DNA of 64,000 nt. It comes from Bog-473 sp963843365. GTDB lineage: Bacteria; Actinomycetota; Acidimicrobiia; Acidimicrobiales; RAAP-2. The notes under the pieces were generated by a model that did no database searches, had not been told where the DNA came from, and saw only the letters and a program-made list of their open reading frames with translations. The position numbers and the translations under genes were made by a program. The stretch lies in the NCBI GenBank assembly GCA_963843365.1, contig CAWJKG010000003.1, positions 310,001-374,000 of the forward strand, written 5' to 3'. Below are positions 44,046 through 52,271 of this stretch, one piece after another (position 1 is the stretch's first letter; the number at the start of each line of letters is the position of its first letter).

Positions 44046-44662
44046 CGCCGTACACCTCCGTGCACCCCGTGTGATTGCGACACGTGGCGACTGAGCGGTA
44101 CAGCGCTGGTTCTCAGGGTGGGGAGCGCATCCTCTCGCTTGCGCTGGTCCAGCAGCCGCCAGAGCACCGCAGCACCAACCGACACGACGCACGACGCCCC
44201 CAAGGCCAGCGCCCAGTGCTGTCGTGCGTCCGTTCCCATTCCGAACGTGTGTATCAAGGCAATAGGCCAGGACCCGTAGGCGAGCCAATGGATGCCTCGC
44301 CAGGTACCGGGTCGGAGGTGGGGCCGCATCAAGCTGGAGAGGAAGACGGCCATCATGAGGTCCAGCGCGATGGTGCCCAGACCCACCCAGAATCGGCTAT
44401 ACGGAGAGCTGAACGGAACGACGAGGGCCAGCCACCCGATGTGGACATAGGTGTCGAGGACGCTCGTGAGCACGTGCACGCCGAGAAAGACGACGGCGAG
44501 TATCGAGATGCGACGGTGGAGCTCCTGTTGCGCGAAACCGGGCCATCTGCGAGCGCGAATCCGCGTGGTTGTGGCAATTCCGAGAACCATCGTCAACGTG
44601 AGGAGCACCAACGCCACGATCCCGGTGCTGCGCGTGGCGTACCACAAGTAGGTGGAGTTCAC
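44042..44662 (-). CDS. Ferric-reductase-like transmembrane cytochrome b
   Basis: A 206-aa membrane protein with about six helices of the ferric-reductase/YedZ-type fold. Paired haem ligands are H49/H63 (14 apart) and H125/H138 (13 apart), enough for two b haems across the membrane. GTG 44662 is chosen because GAGGAG lies just upstream and it overlaps the ApbE stop (GTGA); a longer TTG form from 44683 is less likely. It has no flavin or NAD domain of its own, so partner proteins must feed it electrons. Confidence 0.83.
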   Translation of the reverse strand: MNSTYLWYATRSTGIVALVLLTLTMVLGIATTTRIRARRWPGFAQQELHRRISILAVVFLGVHVLTSVLDTYVHIGWLALVVPFSSPYSRFWVGLGTIALDLMMAVFLSSLMRPHLRPGTWRGIHWLAYGSWPIALIHTFGMGTDARQHWALALGASCVVSVGAAVLWRLLDQRKREDALPTLRTSAVPLSRHVSQSHGVHGGVRR

Positions 44663-45615
44663 CGCTCCTCGTCCCTGGGCCAACCCCCCAATGTGACGAC
44701 CTGGTCATTGTGCCTGAGCAGCCGCACCGCCTGGTTGAAGGATCGCAACCGAATGAGAGCTGACTCGCCCCAGACGATGGCTGCTGTTGTCAGTGCGTTG
44801 GCATCCACGCAACTGTCACCCGATGCCGAGACGAGACGCCAATAAGGCGATGCCGGGCGACCCGTCGTCGGATCGACGATGTGATGGACCGGTTCGTTCC
44901 CCATGACCCAGGCGCGGGTCTCCGTGCTCGAGCTGGCAAGGCCGCCGCGACGAATCGCGACGACCTGCTGCAGCTCTTCCTCGGGTGCGGCGGAGTCGAC
45001 TGCTATGCCGACGGGCCACCCTTCACCGGGATGCCGGCCCGCCACAGCGACATCGCCGCCGAGGCTGACCAGGGCGCCCGCTCGAAGCTGCGAGGCGATT
45101 GTGTTCGCAGCTCGATCCGCCAAGAACGCCTTGGCCGACGATCCGAGGTCGAGGGTGACACCCTTGGGAATTCGGGCTGTGCGGTCCTTGCGGTTGAGGT
45201 GCAGATGTCGAAATCCGGGCGCCGCAGTCAACTTCCGGTGACGAAGCGGTCGGTCTTCGATTTCGTCAAAGTCTCGGTCGTAGCCCAGGGAACACAACGC
45301 ACTCCCGACCGTCGGGTCCACTGCTCCGCGTGTCTTCTCTGCGACCGAATAGGCCACGACGAGAGCTTCGAACAAGAGGGGTGACACAACGGTAGGCCGC
45401 CCTGCGTTCGACTCCAAAACCGCAAGTTCGGAGTCGGGTCGGAATCGGCTGCACGCACGGTCGAGGTTCTCGACCTCGATACGCAGGATCTCTTCGGCGT
45501 GGTCGATCAGATTCGGCTTCGTCACGGCAACCGTGACGGTCGTGCCGATGGCTCGGAAGGACCGGGTCGCGGTGTCGTCGCATACCGATGTGCCGGGCTC
45601 TGCGGTCTTGGTCAT
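44659..45615 (-). CDS. apbE: FAD:protein FMN transferase
   Basis: A 318-aa ApbE-family enzyme that attaches FMN to a Thr or Ser of exported flavoproteins. Evidence: FRAIGTTVTVAV, CSRFRPDSELAVLE, GAVDPTVGSAL, the metal/FAD motif TLDLGSSAKAFLADRA, SLGGDVAVAG, and HHIVDPTTGRPA. There is no clear signal peptide. It overlaps genes on both sides by 4 nt (ATGA, GTGA). Its presence implies a flavinylated partner; no FMN_bind domain is encoded in the operon, which makes the Thr-rich protein a candidate. Confidence 0.92.
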   Translation of the reverse strand: MTKTAEPGTSVCDDTATRSFRAIGTTVTVAVTKPNLIDHAEEILRIEVENLDRACSRFRPDSELAVLESNAGRPTVVSPLLFEALVVAYSVAEKTRGAVDPTVGSALCSLGYDRDFDEIEDRPLRHRKLTAAPGFRHLHLNRKDRTARIPKGVTLDLGSSAKAFLADRAANTIASQLRAGALVSLGGDVAVAGRHPGEGWPVGIAVDSAAPEEELQQVVAIRRGGLASSSTETRAWVMGNEPVHHIVDPTTGRPASPYWRLVSASGDSCVDANALTTAAIVWGESALIRLRSFNQAVRLLRHNDQVVTLGGWPRDEER

Positions 45616-46007
45616 CGTGATGTGCCGCCCGAGGTGACGACCGGGCGGGACCTGGTCGTCGTCGGTGGCGAGGTCGTAGTGGTGGTGGTGGCGATGGATG
45701 TCGGCGGTGCGGTCGCAGTCGTGGATCCCGAGGACGAAGCACCTGACGGTGTCGAGGTTGCGGTCGTGGGGGGCAGTGTCGTAGTGGTTGTCGAGGTGGA
45801 GGTGGTGGCGGCTGAGTTCGCTGCCTGAGCGGAAGTGGTGGACGCGGTGGCACCCGGGTGTTCCTTGGCCACCATGACCCCCAAGGCCACGGTGGCGCCC
45901 GTCGCCGCCAGGACGGCCGCCCTCGTCAGTCGACGAACCCGAGCCTGCGCCTGAGTGCGCCCATGGGCCGCGGATTGTTCGAAGGTGGGATGCGGCACGG
46001 AAACCAC
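45612..46007 (-). CDS. Membrane-anchored Thr/Ser-rich protein of unknown function
   Basis: A 131-aa protein with one membrane helix (about 29-47: AAVLAATGATVALGVMVA) followed by a low-complexity Thr/Ser/Pro/Ala tail of about 75 residues, presumably outside the cell. It has ApbE-type S/T-G-A-S/T tetrapeptides: TGAT inside the helix and SGAS in the tail. Either could be chance in such a composition. It is the first gene of the redox operon, coupled to apbE (ATGA). Start is GTG at 46007; a second in-frame GTG 9 nt later is possible. Confidence 0.65.
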   Translation of the reverse strand: MVSVPHPTFEQSAAHGRTQAQARVRRLTRAAVLAATGATVALGVMVAKEHPGATASTTSAQAANSAATTSTSTTTTTLPPTTATSTPSGASSSGSTTATAPPTSIATTTTTTSPPTTTRSRPVVTSGGTSR

Positions 46008-46117
46008 CGTACGGGGGCAGACTTACGGCAAGATGACGATCGACTAGGAGTTTTCTAAGAATTCCGTGAAAGAGACGCCTTCATCCTCCCGTCATCATTC
46101 GCAACTAGACATGCACC

Positions 46118-46786
46118 ATGAGGGTGCTCGTGGCAGAGGACGATGTCGGGCTACGCGACGTCCTTGAACGGGGCCTCAGGGAGGGCGGTTACACGGTCGA
46201 CGCCGTTCCCGACGGTGAACAGGCATTGCGCTTCCTGGACACGTACGACTACGAGATGGCCATCCTCGACTGGCGTATGCCCAAGATCACCGGCCTGGAG
46301 GTGGTGCAACATCTGCGCCGGCGGGGATCGGCGCTTCCAATCCTGATCCTGACTGCGCGCGACACCGCTCAGGACCGGGTCACAGGCCTCGATGAGGGAG
46401 CGGACGACTACCTCGTCAAGCCCTTCGACTTCTCCGAGCTCCTGGCGAGGGTCCGGGCGCTCCGACGCCGCGGCGAGGCGCTGCAACCCCTGAAGGTGAA
46501 GGTGGGAACGTTGGAGTTCGACTCCGTCACCCGAAGGGTAACGGTCGGGGGCGTCGAGCGGCGTCTGACGGCCACGGAGCTCCTGCTGCTCGAGGTCCTG
46601 ATTCAGCGGTCTCCTGCCGTCGTGACGCGCCGTGCGCTCGCGCTGGCGGCGTGGGATGAGGAGGCCGACTCCCTCGGCTCCAACACGCTGGACGTCCACC
46701 TCGCACGGTTACGGGCCAAGATCGCGACCAGTGGGGCCAAGATCGAGGCGGTGAGGGCGCAGGGCTACCGACTGGTGACGGCATGA
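46118..46786 (+). CDS. Response regulator, OmpR/PhoB family
   Basis: A 222-aa regulator with phospho-acceptor D51 (AILDWRMPKITGLE), the acidic pocket EDD at 7-9, Lys in YLVKPFDF, and a C-terminal winged helix (LTATELLLLEVLIQ ... DVHLARLRAKI). It overlaps the kinase gene (ATGA). It is divergent from the redox operon across 110 nt, so it plausibly controls that operon. An earlier in-frame ATG is absent; ATG 46118 matches the family start. Confidence 0.93.
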   Translation: MRVLVAEDDVGLRDVLERGLREGGYTVDAVPDGEQALRFLDTYDYEMAILDWRMPKITGLEVVQHLRRRGSALPILILTARDTAQDRVTGLDEGADDYLVKPFDFSELLARVRALRRRGEALQPLKVKVGTLEFDSVTRRVTVGGVERRLTATELLLLEVLIQRSPAVVTRRALALAAWDEEADSLGSNTLDVHLARLRAKIATSGAKIEAVRAQGYRLVTA

Positions 46787-48102
46787 ACCTTCCGGCACGG
46801 TGGCGCCGCCCCTATGTGGGACATGCGGTGCGTGTCGCTCTCGTGGCCACAGCGATTATCGGTGCCATGTATGTCTGTGTGGTGCTCGGGTTCAACGTCG
46901 TATCACAAGACCATCAGATCGGTCAGATTGATGCGCGTTTGCAAGACAGGCTGGAACATGTCGCGGGACACCCCGGGCATGCTGCGTCCGTAGCCGACTA
47001 TGACAACGATCATGATGTTGACGACGCCCCGGTGTTCGTGTGGCAGGTGAACGAAGGCGGGGAGATCAGAGCGCTCACCCCCAATGCTCCTGGGCTGCCG
47101 CTGTCGGACTGGTCGCCGTCGCACCAGTCGACCTCGGCCCAGCTGGGATCGCAGGGATTCCGGCTCCAAGCAAGACAGGTGAACGGCACATGGTTCGTGG
47201 CCGCCCAGAGCACTTCCGGGGTGGATCACGCCGAATCCGAGCTCCATGCGCTCGAACTCATCGCCGGCCCGGTTCTCCTGTTAGCCGTGTTCTTGGGCAC
47301 GCTCTTGATCGGACTCAAGGCAGCAGCCCCCGTGGATTTGGCGCGTCGGCGTCAGCTGGAGTTCACGGCTGACGCGTCTCACGAGCTGCGAACCCCTTTG
47401 AGTGTCATCGAGGCGGAGGTCACTCTCTCGCTGAAGACCAGACGGACCGAAGAGGACTACCGATCGACATTGACCAACATCGGCCAGGAGAGCCTCCGGC
47501 TTCGACGGATCGTTGAGGATCTGCTCTGGCTGGCGCGGTTCGATTCGGAGCCGCCGCCACCGAGCAATGAGCCCGTCGACGTCGCTGCGGCATTGGCGGC
47601 GTGCGCCGATCGCTTTGCAGCGGTCGCGCGGCGAGGTGGGATCAGCCTCATTCTCTTGGACGAGAGCGCTTCTCCGCCCTGGATCAACGCCCCGCCGGAA
47701 TGGATCGACCGGCTTGTTGCCGTGCTTGTCGACAACGCGTGTCGCTATGCGGGACGGAGCGGGATCGTTCGGCTGGTGGTGCGAGTGAACGGCAACAGGG
47801 TAAGTCTGCGCGTCGAAGACAGCGGCCCGGGAATTCCCCCAGAGGAGCGGCCCAAGCTCTTCGACCGCTTCCACCGGGCCACGGAGGTGGGAGGCGGATC
47901 AGGACTCGGCCTCGCCATCGGGGACTCGGTGGTTCGTGCCACCGGGGGAGAGTGGTCGGTCGGCCAGTCCGACCTGGGAGGGGCCGCAATGGAAGTGACC
48001 TGGCGACGTTCCTCAGGGGGCAAGGCCTCGGATCATCCAAAGGTGTCGGTTCGGCCCTCCCTGTCTGAGCATCGCTCTTCCGACACCGTGGCCAGCAGTT
48101 GA
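46783..48102 (+). CDS. Sensor histidine kinase, EnvZ/MprB type without HAMP
   Basis: A 439-aa kinase. It has a membrane helix at about 16-40, an extracytoplasmic sensor region (about 41-160), a second helix (IAGPVLLLAVFLGTLLIGLKAA), then directly the H-box DASHELRTPLSVIEAE, an N-box VDNACRYA, and G-boxes (DSGPGIPPEE, GGGSGLGLAIG). No HAMP linker is recognisable between helix 2 and the H-box, which is unusual for this class. The signal is unknown; the partner is the overlapping OmpR-type regulator. Confidence 0.9.
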   Translation: MNLPARWRRPYVGHAVRVALVATAIIGAMYVCVVLGFNVVSQDHQIGQIDARLQDRLEHVAGHPGHAASVADYDNDHDVDDAPVFVWQVNEGGEIRALTPNAPGLPLSDWSPSHQSTSAQLGSQGFRLQARQVNGTWFVAAQSTSGVDHAESELHALELIAGPVLLLAVFLGTLLIGLKAAAPVDLARRRQLEFTADASHELRTPLSVIEAEVTLSLKTRRTEEDYRSTLTNIGQESLRLRRIVEDLLWLARFDSEPPPPSNEPVDVAAALAACADRFAAVARRGGISLILLDESASPPWINAPPEWIDRLVAVLVDNACRYAGRSGIVRLVVRVNGNRVSLRVEDSGPGIPPEERPKLFDRFHRATEVGGGSGLGLAIGDSVVRATGGEWSVGQSDLGGAAMEVTWRRSSGGKASDHPKVSVRPSLSEHRSSDTVASS

Positions 48103-48121
48103 CTGGAGCGTGACATTGGTG

Positions 48122-48156
48122 CCTCGGAGAGACCGGTTCGGGTGTTCTCTCCGAGG
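48122..48156. terminator. Hairpin terminator between kinase and ferritin-like genes
   Basis: A perfect 11-bp stem (CCTCGGAGAGA / TCTCTCCGAGG) with a 13-nt loop, 20 nt after the kinase stop and 23 nt before the end of the convergent ferritin-like gene. It is followed by TCTTCCT on the + strand. It probably serves both strands. Confidence 0.75.
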
Positions 48157-48178
48157 TCTTCCTGATATCACCTGATTC

Positions 48179-48673
48179 CTAGGAACCACCACCGCGGCGA
48201 ATCAGATGTTCGATGAAGCGAAGGATGGCGATATGACGCTCGGTGTCGGCGCCCATCAGCTTCACTATGAATGCGTCGAACTCGCCGCCCACGTCCCTCG
48301 TGCGACGCTCCAAGCGCTTGAGCTCGGCACGATCTTTTCGCTCGATCGCGAGAAAGCGTCGTGTCTGCTCCAAGAGGGAACGATCTCGGTCTCGCTGCAC
48401 GTCGAGATAGGGCAGGCGGGCGCCACGCTCCTCGAACGTGGCCTGGGCGCGGATGGTATTGGCGAGCTCGTCCAAGATTCGATGGTGGCGGCGCTCGTCC
48501 TCGAGGATGAGCCCGACGAGATAGCGCACCGTCTCGGACGAGGCTTCGCTGGCCAGGACCTCGTAGGCGCTGATAACTTCCCGCTCGTCGCGCTCATGGG
48601 CCAGCAGCGAGTCGAAGAGTTCCTGCTCGGTAACGCTTGCGCCTGCCAGCCTGTTGGCAGAAATGCCGACCAT
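48179..48673 (-). CDS. Ferritin-like/rubrerythrin-fold protein
   Basis: A 164-aa four-helix-bundle protein. Possible di-iron ligands are in EREVISAYEVL, EDERRHHRILDEL, LEQTRRFLAIERKD and DTERHIAILRFIEHL, spaced as in ferritin-like proteins. The family includes iron stores and oxidative-stress proteins; no rubredoxin domain is fused. ATG 48673 has GAAGGGAG upstream. It is transcribed from the intergenic region carrying DosR-like boxes, which suggests hypoxia or redox control. Confidence 0.82.
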   Translation of the reverse strand: MVGISANRLAGASVTEQELFDSLLAHERDEREVISAYEVLASEASSETVRYLVGLILEDERRHHRILDELANTIRAQATFEERGARLPYLDVQRDRDRSLLEQTRRFLAIERKDRAELKRLERRTRDVGGEFDAFIVKLMGADTERHIAILRFIEHLIRRGGGS

Positions 48674-48825
48674 GTCGTGGCTCCCTTCTCATTCGAGACA
48701 CCGACGGTGTGCGCTCCCGGCTGCTTGGATGCATCCGGCTACACGCGACGTAGGTGAGTTCTCCTTGCGTGTGGCGATCCGATAAGCACAGGGCGAGTGT
48801 GTCACCCGCTGAGCGAGAGCGCGCA

Positions 48826-48860
48826 GGGACCAAGGTCCTGTTCTGAGCCACCAAGGTCCT
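48826..48860. promoter_or_regulatory. Pair of DosR-like boxes upstream of the ferritin-like gene
   Basis: GGGACCAAGGTCCT at 48826-48839 is a full 14-bp match to the GGGACN-WW-NGTCCY layout; GCCACCAAGGTCCT at 48847-48860 keeps only the right half. Their starts are 21 bp apart, two helical turns. They lie in the 310-nt divergent region between the ferritin-like gene and the cytochrome b cluster. Confidence 0.6.
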
Positions 48861-48933
48861 CTGTGCGCGCTTCGATGTGTCTGGTGGGACTCCCCGGTAC
48901 CCAGGCCAGCAAAGACGATCTTCCTCGGTGATT

Positions 48934-48947
48934 AGGACGTAAGTCCC
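48934..48947. promoter_or_regulatory. DosR-like box before the cytochrome b cluster
   Basis: AGGACGTAAGTCCC is a near-perfect 14-bp palindromic box, 36 nt upstream of the ATG of the 58-aa membrane protein. The position suits an activator site for that operon. Confidence 0.6.
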
Positions 48948-48983
48948 TAGCTGGCTGCGACGGTCGGGCTTCACAGTGTACTC

Positions 48984-49160
48984 ATGATGCTTGGAGCCAT
49001 CCTGGGCGCACTAATCAATCTGAATGGATCAGGGCGCTACATCCACTGGGGATTCATTCAGTTGTCGGTGGCGAACTTCGTTGTCATCGTCCTCATGGTG
49101 GTCGTCTTCGTCTTGGCGATTCTCCTTCCGTTCCCAGGACAGAAGGGTCGAAGGCAATGA
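48984..49160 (+). CDS. 58-aa membrane protein at the head of the cytochrome b cluster
   Basis: A small frame from ATG 48984 (or 48987). It has one strong membrane helix (FVVIVLMVVVFVLAILLPF) and a short basic tail, GQKGRRQ. Its stop overlaps the cytochrome b ATG (ATGA), which argues that it is translated. I do not recognise the family. It may be a small subunit of the b-type cytochrome complex, as microproteins often are in cytochrome oxidases and bc complexes. Confidence 0.7.
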   Translation: MMLGAILGALINLNGSGRYIHWGFIQLSVANFVVIVLMVVVFVLAILLPFPGQKGRRQ

Positions 49161-49843
49161 CTATCGATATCGAATCACGTGAGAGATCGTCGTCGCGGGA
49201 GTCACGCCAGTGGACGGCTCGAGTGCGCCGCGCGGCCGTATCCTCGTTTCCGCCGGATCGTCTTCTCCCGGACCGCCAGCCCGCCTTCATGGCCTCTTGG
49301 ATCTACGTGTTCGGTGTGTTGACCGTTGTCAGCTTGGCCTGGGTCATCATCACCGGCTGCGTCCTGGCCATCATGGGGCCGAGCTGGTGGCACGTTTCGT
49401 CGACGGGTCACTTCATCAATTCGCTGCATCTGTGGAGCGTTGAAGCCATGTTCTTCTTCATGGTGATTCACCTCTGGGGCAAGTTCTTCATGGCGGCGTG
49501 GCGAGGCAACCGACGGCTCACCTGGGCCACTGGAGTCATCTCCTTTCTCGTGTCCGTGGGTGCCGCCTTCACCGGCTACCTCACGCAGCAGAACTTCGAC
49601 TCGCAATGGATCTCGACCCAGGCCAAGGACGGGATCAATGCGACCGGGGCGGGTGCATTCTGGAACGTGCTGAACTTCGGGCAGATGCTGATGTGGCACA
49701 TCGTCCTCTTGCCCATCGGAATCACCCTCATCGCCGGCCTTCACATTCTTCTCGTGCGCCGTCGGGGCATCGTTCCTCCGTTCGACCTGGCCGGGGAGGC
49801 CGCGGGTGTCGGTGCCGAGGTAGCAGAACAGGATCCGACATGA
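49157..49843 (+). CDS. b6-type cytochrome b (N-terminal four-helix domain)
   Basis: A 228-aa di-haem cytochrome b. Helices run about 48-72, 88-112, 125-142 and 178-200. Haem ligands are H91/H105 (14 apart) and H181/H196 (15 apart); the 14/15 spacing is that of cytochrome b6, not bc1. GYLTQQNFDSQW precedes the third-to-fourth helix loop. It lacks the C-terminal (subunit IV-like) helices, and no Rieske protein or c-type cytochrome is encoded nearby. Coupled by 4-nt overlaps on both sides. Confidence 0.9.
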   Translation: MTIDIESRERSSSRESRQWTARVRRAAVSSFPPDRLLPDRQPAFMASWIYVFGVLTVVSLAWVIITGCVLAIMGPSWWHVSSTGHFINSLHLWSVEAMFFFMVIHLWGKFFMAAWRGNRRLTWATGVISFLVSVGAAFTGYLTQQNFDSQWISTQAKDGINATGAGAFWNVLNFGQMLMWHIVLLPIGITLIAGLHILLVRRRGIVPPFDLAGEAAGVGAEVAEQDPT

Positions 49844-50811
49844 GCCGAGTGATGGCCGGCCGGCGCCACTTCAACCCCGATCGCGATGTCAACGAATGGA
49901 AAGGCTCTTCGATTCCCTACGACATCCTCAAGGAGGCCTTCGTTGCCTTCCTCGCGGTGGCGATACTCATCGTACTTCTGGCGGTTGCCTTTTCCTCACC
50001 CGACGAACCAGCAGTGACGCTCAAGTCCTGGTCCACCGTGAACCCGGTCGACTTCGCACAGACGGCGGTGACCGAACTAGATGGGTCCAGCGGCACTGCC
50101 ACCTACGGCCCGCCCTACAACAACACCGCGGACGCCTCCCAGCACATGGGGTTCTTCGAGCCGGCCCAGTGGTTCGGCATCCATCAGCCGGTGGATACGG
50201 CCCAGGACTTCGTTCTCGGCCCGCTCCGGACGCTCCCGAATCAGCCGGCGACGCAGAAGGCCGTCACCGTGTACCAGACGGCTTCCTCGTCCCAGCAGGG
50301 CGCGTGGACGACCGCGTACGAGAAGGCGGCGGCCAACGCAACCGATGCCAAAGGCCGGTTGCATGTCCCGCCTGGACCCTATGGCCCTGTCGGTATCATC
50401 GTCGGCTCGCTGACGGCCATGGCCCAGGCCGGCGGTCTTGACGGCACCCTGCTCGACTCGGGGCAGTTCTACGACACGAACTACACGAAGCCCTTGCTGT
50501 TCCTGGCTGACGGCAACTACCTGGCGGACCGCGCCGGTGCCCAGCATCTGCAGGGGGACCAGTGGGGCATGATGAACGAGACCGGAAACTACCCCGGTCA
50601 GGCCTGGTTGTGGCTGTACACCATGTGGTACCAGGTGCCGCCAATGAACTCGTCTTCAAATGGGGACCTGGAGGTGTGGGTCATCATGATGGCGTTGTCC
50701 GTCGGCCTGATCTTCTTACCCTTCATACCGATCCTGCGCTCCGTTCCCCGCTGGACACGGGTCTACAAACTGATCTGGCGCCGCCACTACCGCACGTTGG
50801 CAAGTTCTTGA
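49840..50811 (+). CDS. Cytochrome b-associated membrane protein with large extracytoplasmic domain
   Basis: A 323-aa protein with one helix at about 32-50 (AFVAFLAVAILIVLLAVAF) and another near the C-terminus (VWVIMMALSVGLIFLPFIPIL). The ~230 residues between are polar and presumably outside the cell. PWPP/PEWY-type Qo motifs are not seen. Its position after a b6-type cytochrome suggests that it replaces subunit IV. No haem CxxCH motif is present. ATG 49840 overlaps the cytochrome stop (ATGA). The family is known only from similar gene pairs. Confidence 0.72.
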   Translation: MSRVMAGRRHFNPDRDVNEWKGSSIPYDILKEAFVAFLAVAILIVLLAVAFSSPDEPAVTLKSWSTVNPVDFAQTAVTELDGSSGTATYGPPYNNTADASQHMGFFEPAQWFGIHQPVDTAQDFVLGPLRTLPNQPATQKAVTVYQTASSSQQGAWTTAYEKAAANATDAKGRLHVPPGPYGPVGIIVGSLTAMAQAGGLDGTLLDSGQFYDTNYTKPLLFLADGNYLADRAGAQHLQGDQWGMMNETGNYPGQAWLWLYTMWYQVPPMNSSSNGDLEVWVIMMALSVGLIFLPFIPILRSVPRWTRVYKLIWRRHYRTLASS

Positions 50812-50848
50812 GGTAAAGCTGCCCGCGGGAGTGGCACACCGATGGGGA

Positions 50849-51781
50849 CTATCGACCCGACCCTCCCTTGTGGCTATCGAAGAAGCTGACCAGGTCTTGC
50901 GTGATCTCTTGGACATCCGGCTCGATTGGCTTCGACCCAACCTGGACGAACATGTGGCCCATGTTCCGGACCAAGACAAGTTGGGTCGTATCCCCTGCGG
51001 CTTTGAGATCCCTATAGAGCTCGATCGATTGCGCTTTGAGGACGGTGGTGTCGTCAGCACCTTGAATGACAAGCATGGGGGGCGCGTTCGGGGCAACGTA
51101 ATGTGTCGGGCTGGCCTGAACGAGTTTCCATCGTTGGAGGCTACCGAAGACGTTCTGTAGGTCTGATGGTTGGTAACCCGAACCTCGCTCGGTGAGGTTG
51201 GCTGGGCCGAAGATGTCTGCGGCGGCGGTCAGGGTGCTTGACTCCGACCTGTAGGCACCATCATTCCACGCTGCATGCGACCCGGTGAGGGCAGCGAGTG
51301 CAACCAGTTGTCCTCCAGCGCTCGTTCCGAACGCGAAGATCTCCTTCTTGTCCAAGCCATATGTGTCGGCCTTGGCCCGTAGGTAGCGAATGGCACATTT
51401 GACGTCTTCGATCTGGGCGGGAAAATGCGAAGAGGGGGCGAGCCGGTAGTTGACGCTTGCGACCGCATAGCCATTGGATGCCAGTGCATCGAGGAACACC
51501 TGAGGAAGGTTCGACTTGTCACCCTGGGACAGACCTCCACCGTGAACGAACATCGCGGTTGGCAGCGGCCGAGTGGCAGAGTTACCTGGAATGTAGAGAT
51601 CGAGGGTCTGCGCGTTGCAGTAGGTCAAGTCCCGATGAGTGGTGCCAAGTGTAAACGGCCCGACCTGCGGAGCCGTATTCGTGCCGCATCCCGCCGAAAC
51701 GAGCCCGAACAAGATAAGTACGAAAGGAAGTACAAGGAGTCGCCTGGTCAGTCGCCCGTCGCTAACCGACCTGGTACGCAC
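50849..51781 (-). CDS. Lipoprotein alpha/beta hydrolase (carboxylesterase/BD-FAE-like)
   Basis: A 310-aa hydrolase with a lipobox signal (LVLPFVLILFGLVSAGCG), so it is probably anchored outside the membrane. It has the oxyanion motif FVHGGGLSQGD, the nucleophile elbow GTSAGGQL, the acid in IQGADDTTV, and the catalytic His in NMGHMF. It resembles esterases acting on short acyl esters. GTG 51781 is inferred because it lies 24 nt after the PPOX gene stop and gives a proper signal peptide; the frame continues upstream inside that gene. Confidence 0.85.
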   Translation of the reverse strand: MRTRSVSDGRLTRRLLVLPFVLILFGLVSAGCGTNTAPQVGPFTLGTTHRDLTYCNAQTLDLYIPGNSATRPLPTAMFVHGGGLSQGDKSNLPQVFLDALASNGYAVASVNYRLAPSSHFPAQIEDVKCAIRYLRAKADTYGLDKKEIFAFGTSAGGQLVALAALTGSHAAWNDGAYRSESSTLTAAADIFGPANLTERGSGYQPSDLQNVFGSLQRWKLVQASPTHYVAPNAPPMLVIQGADDTTVLKAQSIELYRDLKAAGDTTQLVLVRNMGHMFVQVGSKPIEPDVQEITQDLVSFFDSHKGGSGR

Positions 51782-51804
51782 ACGGTCCCCAGACGCATAG
51801 TGAC

Positions 51805-52209
51805 TCAGTTGAACACATCCGGAGTTATCGCCAAGCACACGGTCGGCCCCCGATCCTTGCCGACATGCAAAGCCTTCTGCGCCCATCGCAGCGGTCCGAT
51901 GAGCAGCATGTCCCAATGGTACTTGCGCTTCACGAGGCGTTCGATCTGAGCCGACTCGCTGGCGTCCATGATTTCAGCATGACCTTTCGTCTGTTCTCCG
52001 CGCAGGTGGCCCATCCCACTGCATGGTGCCAGGCTCACCTCAGGGTTCGCCCGGATGCGTTTCACCTTTCCAGATCCGACGTCCGTCTGGACCAAGAGTC
52101 GTCCGCCTTGTTCGACGAACCAGACTGGTGTCGCAACCGCGGTCCCGTCGCGCTTGTAGGTTGTAAGGCTCAGGTATTTTCCGTGAAACCCCCTTTTGGA
52201 GTCGGTCAT
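51805..52209 (-). CDS. PPOX-class (F420/FMN-type) oxidoreductase
   Basis: A 134-aa split-barrel flavin or F420-binding protein of the pyridoxamine-oxidase-like superfamily. Blocks: GKYLSLTTYKRDGTAVATPVWF, LLVQTDVGSGKVKRIRANPEVSLAPC and RGEQTKGHAEIM. Actinobacterial members usually bind F420 and reduce it or a substrate; the exact reaction is unknown. ATG 52209 has GGAGGTGGAAG upstream, which excludes the longer form. A DosR-like box sits 62 nt upstream. Cotranscribed with the hydrolase. Confidence 0.85.
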   Translation of the reverse strand: MTDSKRGFHGKYLSLTTYKRDGTAVATPVWFVEQGGRLLVQTDVGSGKVKRIRANPEVSLAPCSGMGHLRGEQTKGHAEIMDASESAQIERLVKRKYHWDMLLIGPLRWAQKALHVGKDRGPTVCLAITPDVFN

Positions 52210-52271
52210 CTTCCACCTCCGCATCTGATGGTTCTCGGTCACATACTGGCCATCCGAAGCTGGCTCGGCTA

